The position numbers were made by a program, and so were the translations under genes. Shown here one piece after another: positions 1 to 12,661 of a DNA stretch of 64,000 bases (positions within the stretch are counted from its first letter, which is position 1; every line of letters starts with the position of its first letter). Location: the NCBI GenBank assembly GCA_001724995.1, contig MEFD01000025.1, positions 82,317-146,316 on the forward strand. Direction: 5' to 3'. The stretch is from Rubrivivax sp. SCN 71-131. Its GTDB lineage: Bacteria > Pseudomonadota > Gammaproteobacteria > Burkholderiales > Burkholderiaceae_C. The notes beneath the pieces were generated by a model. The model ran no database searches. It was not told the DNA's origin and saw nothing but the letters and a program-made list of their open reading frames with translations.

Positions 1-103
1 GCTGGGGCTGCGCCGCAAGCGCGCCTGAGACACGCGTCTCGGGGCAGGCCGATCGGCCACCCTTCGAGACGGTGCCCAGCGCGACACGGCCTGCGCGTCC
101 GGA

Positions 104-574
104 TCAAGCCCCCACCTTGGGGCCGGAGATCTTGTGCCGCATCAGCCGGCCCTTCTCGCGTTCCCAGTCCTTCTTCTTCTCGGTCTCGCGCTTGTCGTGC
201 ATGGCCTTGCCCTTGGCCAGCGCGACCTCGACCTTGACGCGTCCGCCCTTGTAGTGCAGGTTCAGCGGCACCAGCGTGAAGCCCTTCTGCTCGACCTTGC
301 CGATCAGGCGACGGATCTCGTCCTTGTGCATGAGCAGCTTCTTCGTGCGGTCGGGCTCGGGCACGACATGCGTCGAGGCGCTGCGCAGCGGGTTGATGCG
401 GCAGCCGATCATGAAGAGCTCGCCGCCGCGGATGTGCACGTAGCCGTCGGTCAGCTGCACCTGGCCGGCGCGGATGGCCTTGATCTCCCAGCCCGCGAGC
501 ACGATGCCGGCCTCGAAGGTCTCCTCGACGTGGTACTCGTGACGGGCGCGCCGGTTCTCGACGATGTTGGCCAT
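104..574 (-). CDS. smpB: SsrA-binding protein SmpB
   Basis: SmpB (156 aa) binds tmRNA and brings it to stalled ribosomes for trans-translation. The N-terminus begins [20 protein letters not shown], followed by the family signature [15 protein letters not shown] and the tmRNA-binding beta-barrel with [19 protein letters not shown]. The C-terminal tail is basic ([21 protein letters not shown]), as expected for the helix that enters the ribosomal mRNA channel. Length matches the family. The gene is divergent from ratA, and the short intergenic region holds a palindrome that could serve both promoters. The call is secure. Confidence 0.97.
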   Translation of the reverse strand: MANIVENRRARHEYHVEETFEAGIVLAGWEIKAIRAGQVQLTDGYVHIRGGELFMIGCRINPLRSASTHVVPEPDRTKKLLMHKDEIRRLIGKVEQKGFTLVPLNLHYKGGRVKVEVALAKGKAMHDKRETEKKKDWEREKGRLMRHKISGPKVGA

Positions 575-603
575 GCGGACAGGGTGGGCCGATGGGCCAC
601 TTC

Positions 604-622
604 TAGAATGCGCGCCATTCTA
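604..622. promoter_or_regulatory. Palindrome with symmetrical -10-like elements between smpB and ratA
   Basis: A perfect inverted repeat, TAGAATG CGCGC CATTCTA, lies in the 47-bp gap between the divergent smpB and ratA starts and touches the ratA ATG (622). Each arm contains TAGAAT, a good sigma-70 -10 match, one facing each gene. No convincing -35 is visible on either side. It could be a bidirectional promoter or an operator; the role is inferred. Confidence 0.4.
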
Positions 623-1074
623 TGAAGCATGTGAGGAAGTCGGTCCTGCTGTGGTACTCCCCGCGCGAGATGTTCGATCTCGTCGACGGCGTGCAGGACT
701 ACCCGCGTTTCCTGCCCTGGTGCGAGAAGGCCGAACGGCTGATGCAGCACGAGGATGGCATCACCGCGCGCCTGAGCCTGGCCTACATGGGCGTGCGCCA
801 CGCCTTCACCACGCGCAACCACACCGTCCTCGGCGAGCGGCTGCAGATGACGCTGGTGGACGGTCCGTTCTCGATGCTGGACGGCACCTGGCTGTTCACG
901 CCGCTGGGCCGGCCGGGCAGCGACAACCCGGCCTGCAAGGTCGAGCTGGATCTGCGCTATGCGTTCTCGAACAAGCCGCTCGAGACGGTGGTCAGTCCGG
1001 TCTTCGATCGCATCGCCAACACCTTCGTCGACTCCTTCGTGAAGCGCGCCGAGCAGGTCTATGGGCCGCGCTGA
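622..1074 (+). CDS. ratA: RatA-like START-domain protein (polyketide cyclase/dehydrase family)
   Basis: A 150-aa SRPBCC/START-fold protein of the RatA/COQ10 family. The N-terminus reads KSVLLWYSPREMFDLVDGVQDYPRFLPWCEKAE, the characteristic start of the family, and the C-terminus ends in a helix containing RIANTFVDSFVKRAEQVYG. In E. coli RatA was reported to block 70S ribosome association; related COQ10 proteins bind ubiquinone, so the true role may be lipid or quinone binding. It overlaps the rnfH-like gene by 14 bp, the usual pairing in proteobacteria next to smpB. Confidence 0.9.
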   Translation: MKHVRKSVLLWYSPREMFDLVDGVQDYPRFLPWCEKAERLMQHEDGITARLSLAYMGVRHAFTTRNHTVLGERLQMTLVDGPFSMLDGTWLFTPLGRPGSDNPACKVELDLRYAFSNKPLETVVSPVFDRIANTFVDSFVKRAEQVYGPR

Positions 1075-1401
1075 CGATCGCACTGACGCCGCGGCGGGCG
1101 AGGGCGGCACGATCCGCGTCGAGGTCGTGTACGCCGCCGCGCCGCACGACGTCGACCTGAGCGAGCTGCGATTGGCCCGGGGTGCAACGGTTGCCGAGGC
1201 GCTGCAGGCCAGCGGCCTCATGCCACGTCGCGGCCTGGACGCAGCGAGTGCCGAGGTCGGCGTCTGGGGCGCGCGCTGCCCCCGGGATCACCCGCTGCGC
1301 GATGGCGACCGCGTCGAGGTCTACCGGCCGCTGCAGGTGGATCCCAAGGAGGCCAGGCGGCGGCGCGATGCGCGTGCGGCGGCGACTCCCGGGTGCCGCC
1401 G

Positions 1402-1405
<4 letters not shown>
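1061..1405 (+). CDS. rnfH: RnfH family protein (RatB, UPF0125)
   Basis: A 114-aa protein of the small beta-grasp RnfH family. Family features are IRVEVVYAAAPHDVDLSELRLARGATVAEALQASG near residues 17-51, VGVWGARCPRDHPLRDGDRVEVYRPLQVDPKEARRRR, and a basic Ala-rich tail. The PL-DPK-ARRRR ending is diagnostic. Function is not established; it is named for neighbouring Rnf electron-transport genes in some species and RatB for its pairing with RatA. Translation is probably coupled to ratA through the 14-bp overlap. Confidence 0.9.
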
Positions 1406-4761
<3,356 letters not shown>

Positions 4762-4769
4762 AGACGCCC

Positions 4770-6356
<1,587 letters not shown>

Positions 6357-6816
6357 GGGGACAAGACAGCCCGCCGGGGCCGTCTCCAGCCTCGTTACGT
6401 CGGGCGGCGCGCAGCCCGCGATAGGGAGGGGGCGCCATGCGGGCGAAGCGCCTCACGAAGCGTCCGGTAGCACCTTCGTCGTGTCCTCGAGTCTGTGTTC
6501 GCGATAGGTACAGGGATGGGCGTAGGGTCCTTGGTTGTGGATACGGATTTCCGCGAAAAAGTGTCGGATCGCGGCATGACGGGTGGAGGGCCCCGTCGCT
6601 GATCGGTTTCTGGTCGGGTGTTCTTTCTTTACTGAACAGCAAATATCGCAATCTCGTCGAATATCGGATGCAGCGCCGCCCCGAGGCGGGGCGATGAAGT
6701 TGCATCGGCACGCGAACTGCAAGGATGTTGTCGTGCGAGCAGCTCGTCATCCGTGAGGCGGATTGCTGCGGCGGTCACGCATCGTGCTGCGGCCTTCGCA
6801 GGTACCGGCTTGAAGG
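6357..6816. other. Intergenic stretch in the guaA island, no gene recognised
   Basis: About 460 bp follow guaA without a convincing gene. Base composition is less GC-rich than the flanks (for example around 6625-6670). Short open frames on both strands show no recognisable motif, ribosome-binding site or continuity. It may be the degraded remnant of island genes. Confidence 0.5.
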
Positions 6817-8040
6817 TCACGAGATCGTTCGTGTCCCCAGCCACGCGGCAATTAAGTCCTTGGCGGTCGATCGTGGACCGGCGACCAACGCGCGGATTCG
6901 CCCCTCGATCTCGTCGATCCATCCGCCGTTCCTCGCGGCATCCAGGGTGCTCGAGCAGGCAGCGAGCACGTCGACACCCGTGATCTCGTAGCCATGGCCG
7001 GCGGCAATCCAGCGCAGGGCGGCCAAGCCCGCCTCGACGGCGAACCGGGGCTTCGTAGCGGCGAAGTCGCGAGCGGCCCGGGTCAGCGTGCGCGGGTCGC
7101 ACGGCGTTCGCTGGGCGAGGGCGATCGCCTCGTCGTAGAGCCCGGCATCCTTCGCCGCGGCGAACCACTTGCCTTCCTGACCCGGTGTGCTAGCGACCAG
7201 ATCGTCGAGGATCTTCTCGCGCGCTTGGGTCGGGTACTTCCTCGTGATTGCGCGGAAGGTCGCGACGAAAGTCGTCCCCTGGTTGGCCGCGATCGAGCAT
7301 CTCGCGTACGCCTCGCCAGCGAGTCCCGACGAGAGCAGGATCTCCTCGCAGGCGCGTGCGATCGCGATCGGATTGTCGTTCAGGCCGCGGCTTGCTTCGG
7401 CATGGCGGATCGCCTCCGCCTTCCGGCCCATGGCCGCCAGAGCCCTGACGCCCCACTCGCGGTAATGCCACAGCGAGGTGGGCGCCTTATCGAGAAGGGC
7501 GAGCAGTTCCTCGTAACGCCCGGCGTGGAACAGTGCGCTCAGGCACGCGATCGTCCCGTGGAAGTAATCCCCGGGCTTCCGGTTCGGCCTCCAGACCGCC
7601 TCGACCGTGCCGATCAGGCGATCCGCCCACGCAGACGCCCGTTCTCGAGCCCCGCACAGCTCGCCCCAGTGGTCGGACAGGCGCTCGATGTACGGGATCT
7701 CGTCGTTCTGATGTGCCTCCCAGAGCCGCTCGAGCCATCGATCCCGGGTCTCGTCGTCAACCGGCGCCTCGGCAATGATCCTCGCGCAGGTCTCGATCGC
7801 GTGATTGACCGCGGTGCCGATGGCGCCGGAGGAGCTGTCGACCTGCGCGAGCGCCGGCGACACCTTCTCGAGGAACAAGACCGCACCGACCGCGGCCAGC
7901 GCCGGGTCTTTCTTCGCGACCTTCTGGATCTCGGCCACAGCTTCCCGCACGCGCTGCACGGCGGGCTGCGAACGCCAGCCGAAGGCATGCCGGCGAAATC
8001 GCGGCGCGAAGGCCCACTTGTGCGCGACGGGTCGGGTCAT
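6817..8040 (-). CDS. Conserved hypothetical protein, helical-repeat (TPR/HEAT-like)
   Basis: A 407-aa protein of a family I do not recognise by name. The N-terminus is basic and aromatic (MTRPVAHKWAFAPRFRRHAFGWRSQPAVQRV), then nearly all of it reads as amphipathic helix pairs such as LFHAGRYEELLALLDKAPTSLWHYREWGVRALAAMGRKAEAIRHAEAS and EEGKW-type helix ends (QEGKWFAAAKDAGLYDEAIALAQR), which suggests an alpha-solenoid. No signal peptide or membrane segment is visible, so it is probably cytoplasmic. It is divergent from higB with 48 bp between starts and lies inside the guaA island. A role as an accessory to the toxin-antitoxin pair or an independent cargo function cannot be distinguished. Confidence 0.75.
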   Translation of the reverse strand: MTRPVAHKWAFAPRFRRHAFGWRSQPAVQRVREAVAEIQKVAKKDPALAAVGAVLFLEKVSPALAQVDSSSGAIGTAVNHAIETCARIIAEAPVDDETRDRWLERLWEAHQNDEIPYIERLSDHWGELCGARERASAWADRLIGTVEAVWRPNRKPGDYFHGTIACLSALFHAGRYEELLALLDKAPTSLWHYREWGVRALAAMGRKAEAIRHAEASRGLNDNPIAIARACEEILLSSGLAGEAYARCSIAANQGTTFVATFRAITRKYPTQAREKILDDLVASTPGQEGKWFAAAKDAGLYDEAIALAQRTPCDPRTLTRAARDFAATKPRFAVEAGLAALRWIAAGHGYEITGVDVLAACSSTLDAARNGGWIDEIEGRIRALVAGPRSTAKDLIAAWLGTRTIS

Positions 8041-8052
8041 CGATAATCACGC

Positions 8053-8081
8053 TTGACGTTAATCGCGCAACGCAATACTAT
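8053..8081 (+). promoter_or_regulatory. Sigma-70 promoter of higBA
   Basis: TTGACG (8053-8058), a 17-bp spacer and TACTAT (8076-8081) form a near-consensus promoter facing higB. The expected transcription start is around 8088, almost at the proposed GTG start at 8089. HigA-type antitoxins normally repress such promoters. Confidence 0.7.
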
Positions 8082-8088
8082 TCTGCCA

Positions 8089-8370
8089 GTGGCGATCAGG
8101 ACGTTCAAGTGTGTCGACACCGAAGCGCTCTTTCTGCTGCGCCGGGTGGCACGCTTCGCCAACATCGAGCGCCCGGCGCTGCGCAAGTTGAAGCAGCTGG
8201 ACCTCGCGCGACGCGTCGAAGACCTGCGCGCGCCGCCGGCGAACCGGTTGGAGCAGCTCAAGGGCGATCGCGCGGGCCAGTGGAGCCTGCGGGTGAACGA
8301 TCAGTTCCGCATCTGCTTTCGCTGGACGGGCAGCGATGCCGAAGGCGTCGAGATCGTGGACTATCACTGA
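8089..8370 (+). CDS. higB: HigB-like toxin, RelE/ParE superfamily
   Basis: A 93-aa protein if started at the GTG at 8089, which aligns with the usual N-terminus (IRTFKCVDTEALF). Later hallmarks are RKLKQLDLARRVEDLRAPPANRLEQLKGDRAGQWSLRVNDQFRICFRW and a C-terminal VEIVDYH, as in HigB/RelE mRNA interferases and the related plasmid-maintenance killer proteins. It probably cleaves mRNA on ribosomes unless bound by HigA. The toxin precedes the antitoxin, the order typical of hig. A longer frame reaches 8053 but begins inside the promoter, so I reject that start. Confidence 0.9.
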   Translation: MAIRTFKCVDTEALFLLRRVARFANIERPALRKLKQLDLARRVEDLRAPPANRLEQLKGDRAGQWSLRVNDQFRICFRWTGSDAEGVEIVDYH

Positions 8371-8381
8371 GGCAAGACGAG

Positions 8382-8702
8382 ATGACCAGGAAACTCAAGC
8401 CGGTGTCGCCCGGCGAGATGCTCGCCGAGGAGTTTCTCAAGCCCTTGGGCATGAGCAACTACCGTCTGGCAAAGGAGATCGGCGTGCCCGCGCAACGCAT
8501 CGGCGAGATCGTCGCAGGCAAGCGCGCCATCACGGCCGACACCGATCTCCGGCTGTGCCGCTTCTTCGGGCTTTCCGATGGCTGGTGGCTGCGCCTGCAG
8601 GCGGACTACGATACCGAGGTCGCAAAGGCGAGCCTCGCGAAGACGCTCGCGAAGATCAGACCATGGAAGGAAGCTGCGGATCAGACGGCGCATGTGCACT
8701 GA
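8382..8702 (+). CDS. higA: HigA-like antitoxin, HTH XRE family
   Basis: A 106-aa antitoxin and autorepressor. It opens with LKPVSPGEMLAEEFLKPLGMSNYRLAKEIGVPAQRIGEIVAGKRAITADTDLRLCRFFGLSDGWWLRLQADYD, the classical HigA helix-turn-helix and GxxxxWWLxLQxxYD signature. It should bind HigB and the operator upstream of the pair. It starts 11 bp after the higB stop. The short C-terminal tail after residue 90 is charged and probably flexible. Confidence 0.93.
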   Translation: MTRKLKPVSPGEMLAEEFLKPLGMSNYRLAKEIGVPAQRIGEIVAGKRAITADTDLRLCRFFGLSDGWWLRLQADYDTEVAKASLAKTLAKIRPWKEAADQTAHVH

Positions 8703-8812
8703 CGCGCCGCATTCGAGAGAGATCGTCGTGACGGTAAGAAAATCGCCACGGTAAATTTCAGTGGAGCAGCCTCAGGTGCATTACAGATCAACAGCTTAGA
8801 ACGCTCGTTGAT

Positions 8813-8828
8813 GATCGAGTGGGAGTGA
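8813..8828. repeat. Putative attR: displaced copy of the guaA 3' end
   Basis: GATCGAGTGGGAGTGA, identical to the end of guaA at 6341-6356 and including its TGA, lies in non-coding sequence 110 bp after higA. The simplest explanation is site-specific integration at guaA that regenerated the gene end. Confidence 0.75.
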
Positions 8829-9101
8829 AATCGGTTCCTTCAGGGACTATCGTGGCCTATCGAAAAACTGTCGTAACGCGTTGAGTTAAAAAGAAGTACG
8901 TCACGACAACTATCGCCGGCCGGACTAAGACCTCCTTGTTGACGATCGAGACCAAATTGGTCTTTGACGGTCAATCGCGCCTCTGGAAAGCTTGTTTCGT
9001 GCGGCTTTCCGGGCATCAGCAGGTCTACTGACCCATGACGGCAAAAGCCGTCACCCAGGGCAAGTCCCCGGCACATGAGAAGCAGGGCGAGAAGCGGCGT
9101 C
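8829..9101. other. Intergenic stretch between attR and the integrase relic
   Basis: No gene is supported here. The sequence is relatively AT-rich near 8870-8900. Two small symmetric elements are visible: the palindrome GACCAAATTGGTC (8950-8962) and a hairpin GACGGC-AAAA-GCCGTC (9036-9051). Either could be a recombinase-binding or termination remnant of the mobile element. Confidence 0.4.
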
Positions 9102-9643
9102 TGACTGCGTCCAAGAACTTCGGCGACATGGGACGAGGCCGATTTCGAGAATGCGACCTGGACCATTCCGAAACAGCGGATGAAGGGGCGCAACCCGCAT
9201 GTGGTCTACCTGTCGCGTCAGGCGCTGGACATCCTGGTGGCGCTGCATACCTGCGCGGCCGGCTCGGAATTCGTGCTGCCGTCGCGCTACGACTCCGACC
9301 ACTGCAGGTCTCGCGCGACCCTCAACCGGGTCACGCGACTCGTGGCACAGCGGGCCAAGGCTGCAGGCCTGCCGCTGGAGCCGTTCACCGTCCACGATCT
9401 GCGCCGCACGGGCTCGACGCTGCCCAACGAGGTCGGATTCGCGACTGGATCGAGAATTGCCTTGCGCACGAGGAAGGGCGTTCCTCGCGTTCGATCTACA
9501 ACAAGGCCGAGTACGCCGAGCAGCGGCGCCACACGCTGCAGGAGTGGGCCAACATGGCCGATGCCTGGATCGACGGGCAGACCTACGTGCCGAAGCTGAT
9601 GCCGGAGGATGTGGTCGTGCCGGTGTGGAGTGCGATGGCCTGA
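9102..9643 (+). pseudogene. Tyrosine recombinase (phage-type integrase) C-terminal relic, frameshifted
   Basis: The catalytic domain of a P4-type integrase is readable in two frames. In one frame it gives ATWDEADFENATWTIPKQRM, then YLSRQALDILVALHTC, GSEFVLPSRYDSD, and FTVHDLRRTGSTLPNEVGF, which contains the HxxR box. Near 9435-9445 the frame changes and continues as RDWIENCLAHEEGRSSRSIYNKAEYAEQRR, with the catalytic Tyr in IYNKAEY, ending at 9643. Just upstream of 9120 the frame is also disturbed and a stop occurs at 9102; the N-terminal half is absent. It is not functional as read. It lies just outside the guaA repeats and may be the former integrase of that or a neighbouring element. Confidence 0.85.
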
Positions 9644-9653
9644 AGCAGGGTCA

Positions 9654-9673
9654 AGGTTGTCACCTGACAACCT
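9654..9673. repeat. Short inverted repeat after the integrase relic
   Basis: AGGTTGTC-ACCT-GACAACCT is a perfect 8-bp stem with a 4-nt loop 10 bp after the integrase relic stop. No U-tract follows. It may be a weak terminator or an attachment-site arm. Confidence 0.4.
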
Positions 9674-9770
9674 CGGCAATCATTCCCTGGCGGCCGACAA
9701 TTATCTTGAGCGCCGTGTCGGCGCAGCCGCGTCTGCCCGACGGCTGCTGTAGCGCTGCTGCCTCTCTTCG

Positions 9771-11123
9771 CTATCGGGCGGTTAGGGCCAGATCTGCCGT
9801 GTCTTCGCCATGCGTATTGCGCGTGTGCAGCAGCACGGCATAGGTACCGGGGGCAGGTGCCGTGCCGCTGATCAGGCCCGTCTTGGCGTCAAGCGCCAAC
9901 CCCGGGGGCAGGTTCGTGGCGCTGTAGTGCGTGGGTCGGTGGGCGGCTCGAACCTGCCAGCGCACAGGCTCGTGCGCGCGCACGGTGAGGGCGGCCACGG
10001 GCGCGAGCAGCGGCGCACGCAGCTTGTCTTCCTGCTGCAGGAAGGCGTTCAGGCGCCGGCGCGCGTTCTCGCGCAAATCAAGCCAGAACAGGCTGATGTC
10101 GAACACGTGGTAGTTCGTGCCGCCGAAGACCCCGCCATCGTTGAACAGTTCCGCCGGCAGCAGCGGCTCGACCAGCGCATAGCGGCCGTCGTCGAGCACG
10201 CTCACGAGTTGTGCGCGCGGCTGCGTGAAGTGCGTGGATGCGGCGCCGAAGGGCACTGCGCCACGGTGTGCGCGGGCAGCCGTCTGGCGTTCCTTCTTGC
10301 TCCAGCTCACCGGGTTGATGTTCACCAGCGGCTGGCCTGTCGCCGGGATCCAGCGCTGTTGCCGCGCGTTCCAGTGCGTCACCTGCTCCCAGTCGGCAAG
10401 ATCATTGCCCTGTCCCTTGCCGAACACGCCCCACACGGCGGCGCAGGCCGTCTGCGCTGGCGCGTTGCAGGGCCGGATGCGCCGCAGGTCGTCGTCGAAC
10501 ACCGCACGCGGCAGGGGGATGCCCGGCAGGTAGGCCGCGACCAGGCGCTGCTGCAGCGGCGTGCCCTGGACCAGCTCCGAGAGCAGGCGCTGTGCGTGGT
10601 TGGCTCCCTGGCTGTGCCCCACGAGAAAGAACGGACGCCCCTGGTTGTCATGCGCGGCGTAATGCTCGAAGGCGCGGCGCACGTCGGCGTAGGCGAGGTT
10701 CATGGGCGCCTGCTGCTCGTCCACGCTCTTTTCGTACACGGGCAGCGCCGTCTGGCGGTAGTGCGGGGCGTAGACGCGCGCGATACCGTTGAAGGGCGAG
10801 GCCTGGGCCATGAGCATCAGCCCGCCGAGCTTCGCGGCCTCGGGGTCGTCCACGGGCACGTTGAGCATGTCGTTGCGCATGCCGGTGGTCGGGTGGATGT
10901 AGAAGACGTCGGCGCGCGCCTGCGCCTGCAGGTCCGTGAAGCCGCCGCCCTTGGGCGTGAGCTCGGCCGCCGAGGGCTGTCCGGGCCGCGCGAGCCAGGA
11001 TTGGGCCTGCGCGTAGTCGGGTGCGGGCGGGGGGCTGCCCGCTGGCGCAGATGCCGCGAGCAGGCCCAGGGCCAGGGCCAGCCCGGCCATGCGCCAGGAA
11101 CGAAAAGCATCGATTTCCTGCAT
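9771..11123 (-). CDS. DUF3089 family secreted alpha/beta hydrolase
   Basis: A 450-aa protein with an N-terminal export signal (SWRMAGLALALGLLAASAPAG). The DUF3089 signature is present: ADVFYIHPTTGMRNDMLN, YAPHYRQTALPVYE, and the nucleophile elbow FFLVGHSQGANHAQRLL. A C-terminal region (YHVFDISLFWLDLRENARRRLNAFL, then an Ig-like cadherin/putative-Ig stretch near LPPGLALDAKTGLISGTAPAPGTY) suggests an added beta-sandwich. The ATG at 11123 has the Shine-Dalgarno AAGGA 8 nt upstream. It is likely a periplasmic or secreted lipase/esterase; the substrate is unknown. It is divergent from the next hydrolase across 92 bp. Confidence 0.85.
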   Translation of the reverse strand: MQEIDAFRSWRMAGLALALGLLAASAPAGSPPPAPDYAQAQSWLARPGQPSAAELTPKGGGFTDLQAQARADVFYIHPTTGMRNDMLNVPVDDPEAAKLGGLMLMAQASPFNGIARVYAPHYRQTALPVYEKSVDEQQAPMNLAYADVRRAFEHYAAHDNQGRPFFLVGHSQGANHAQRLLSELVQGTPLQQRLVAAYLPGIPLPRAVFDDDLRRIRPCNAPAQTACAAVWGVFGKGQGNDLADWEQVTHWNARQQRWIPATGQPLVNINPVSWSKKERQTAARAHRGAVPFGAASTHFTQPRAQLVSVLDDGRYALVEPLLPAELFNDGGVFGGTNYHVFDISLFWLDLRENARRRLNAFLQQEDKLRAPLLAPVAALTVRAHEPVRWQVRAAHRPTHYSATNLPPGLALDAKTGLISGTAPAPGTYAVLLHTRNTHGEDTADLALTAR

Positions 11124-11215
11124 GTTTTTTTCCTTTTTGATAGGCGGAAGAGCTGCTATTTTGGGCGGTGCCTCGGGAGGAGGGCGATTTCATCCACGAC
11201 CAGAAGGGATAGACA

Positions 11216-12553
11216 GTGCAGAAGAAGGAACAGAGTGCGGACGTGGCGCAGCGGCGCGGATTCATGGCCGCGGCCGCCACGGGACTGGCCATGCCGGTGC
11301 TGGCCTCGGCACAGGAGGCCCGGCCGGCCGAGGGCTTGGAGCGCGGCCGCACGCGCGTGGCGGGGTTCGCCGATGCCGAAATGGACTACCAGTTGATGCG
11401 CCAGCTCGGTGCCGCACGCTATGGCGGGGCCTCGGTCGGCGAGTGCCTGGCGCTGGCACGGCGCATCCAGAACGGCGTTCCGGCGAGTTGGGTGGCGGAG
11501 TTCGCGGCCGCGGGCGCGCGCCAGGAGCAGGATGCCGCCGCGCGCGCCCGGCGCGGGCACGCGGTCAGCGCACGCGACCAGTACCTGGTGGCGAGCAACA
11601 GCTACCGTGCGGCCGAGTACTACTGTGGGGTGCTCGACCCCCAGCATGCGCGGCTGGGCCACAAGAGCCGCGAGTGCTTTCTCGCCGCCATGCGGCAGGA
11701 CGGTGGTGCCTTCGAGGCCTTCTCGCTGCCCTTCGGCGACACGCCGTTGCCCGCCTACTACGTCCGCGCGCCCCAGCAGCGCGCGCGCCGGGGCAAGACG
11801 CTGCTGATCATCAGCGGCTACGACGGCACGCTGGAGGAGACCTGGCTGGCCTATGGCCGCGCGGCGCTGGAGCGCGGCTACAACCTGATGCTGTTCACCG
11901 GGCCGGGGCAGATGGATACGCTGCGCCTGCATCCTGGCATCGCCTTCATCCCCGAGTACGAGCGCGTGGCCAAGGTGGCGCTGGACCACGTGCTCGCCCG
12001 CCCCGGCACGGACCCGCGCCGCGTGGCGCTCATGGGCATCAGCTTTGGTGGCTACTTCGCCACGCGCATGGCGGCGCACGAGCCGCGCATCCGCGCGCTG
12101 ATCGCCAATTCGCCGATCGTGGATCTGCATGCCTACATGGCTTCGTTCGCCGGCTTCGACCCGGCGCAGATGTCCGATGCCGAGGACATCCGCCTGGCCG
12201 ACGTGGACGCCATCCCGCCCGAGGCGATCCCGCCGCAGACGCGCGAGATGATGCGCAATCTCATCGTGCGCCTGGGGCAGGAGAGCTTCAAGCGCGCCTA
12301 CCTGCGCCTGCGCGACTTCCGCGTGGACGAGCAGGGTCTGCGGGCGATCCGCTGCCCGGTGCTCGGGCTGACGGGCAGCGGCGAAGGAGCCGAGCCCCTG
12401 GCGCAGGCCGCGCGCTTTCACGATGGCGTGGGCGGCCCGGCCACGCGCCACGTGTTCACCGACCTGGAAGGCGCCGACGGCCACTGCCAGAACGCCAACT
12501 TGGCGTACTCGGCGGCGGTGTCGATGGACTGGCTCGACGAAGTGTTCGCCTGA
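11216..12553 (+). CDS. Alpha/beta hydrolase with Tat-like signal, FrsA/DUF1100-type
   Basis: A 445-aa protein starting with GTG, preceded by AAGGG 7 nt upstream. The N-terminus QRRGFMAAAATGLAMPVLASAQEA resembles a twin-arginine signal. The middle and C-terminal part form an alpha/beta hydrolase: LLIISGYDGTLEETWLAYGRAALERGYN, the elbow VALMGISFGGYFATRMAAHEPRIRALIANSP, and a late acid/His pair near VLGLTGSGEGAEP and EGADGHCQNAN. The helical cap before the core resembles FrsA and C-C hydrolase relatives (2,6-dihydroxypseudooxynicotine hydrolase type). The substrate is not inferable. It is paired divergently with another exported hydrolase, hinting at a shared extracytoplasmic role. Confidence 0.82.
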   Translation: MQKKEQSADVAQRRGFMAAAATGLAMPVLASAQEARPAEGLERGRTRVAGFADAEMDYQLMRQLGAARYGGASVGECLALARRIQNGVPASWVAEFAAAGARQEQDAAARARRGHAVSARDQYLVASNSYRAAEYYCGVLDPQHARLGHKSRECFLAAMRQDGGAFEAFSLPFGDTPLPAYYVRAPQQRARRGKTLLIISGYDGTLEETWLAYGRAALERGYNLMLFTGPGQMDTLRLHPGIAFIPEYERVAKVALDHVLARPGTDPRRVALMGISFGGYFATRMAAHEPRIRALIANSPIVDLHAYMASFAGFDPAQMSDAEDIRLADVDAIPPEAIPPQTREMMRNLIVRLGQESFKRAYLRLRDFRVDEQGLRAIRCPVLGLTGSGEGAEPLAQAARFHDGVGGPATRHVFTDLEGADGHCQNANLAYSAAVSMDWLDEVFA

Positions 12554-12554
12554 A

Positions 12555-12570
12555 GGGGCGCCTGCGCCCC
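12555..12570 (+). terminator. Short GC-rich hairpin after the hydrolase gene
   Basis: GGGGCG-CCTG-CGCCCC forms a 6-bp stem directly after the stop codon at 12551-12553. It has no T-tract, so termination is plausible but unproven. Confidence 0.3.
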
Positions 12571-12661
12571 TGCGACTAGCATCCATCCCACCTTGATCCC
12601 TGCTGCCTCCCGCCCGGATCGCTGATCCGCGGTCGTGGTCCTGTCGGCGCTCTCGAGTTTC

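Noticed and set aside
1..28. Possible 3' end of a plus-strand gene (eight codons ending in TGA at 26-28)
   Set aside because: Eight codons are too few to identify, and no family match can be judged from the window alone.
8840..9193. Minus-strand 117-codon frame between attR and the integrase relic
   Set aside because: No recognisable motif, and it overlaps the integrase relic antisense.
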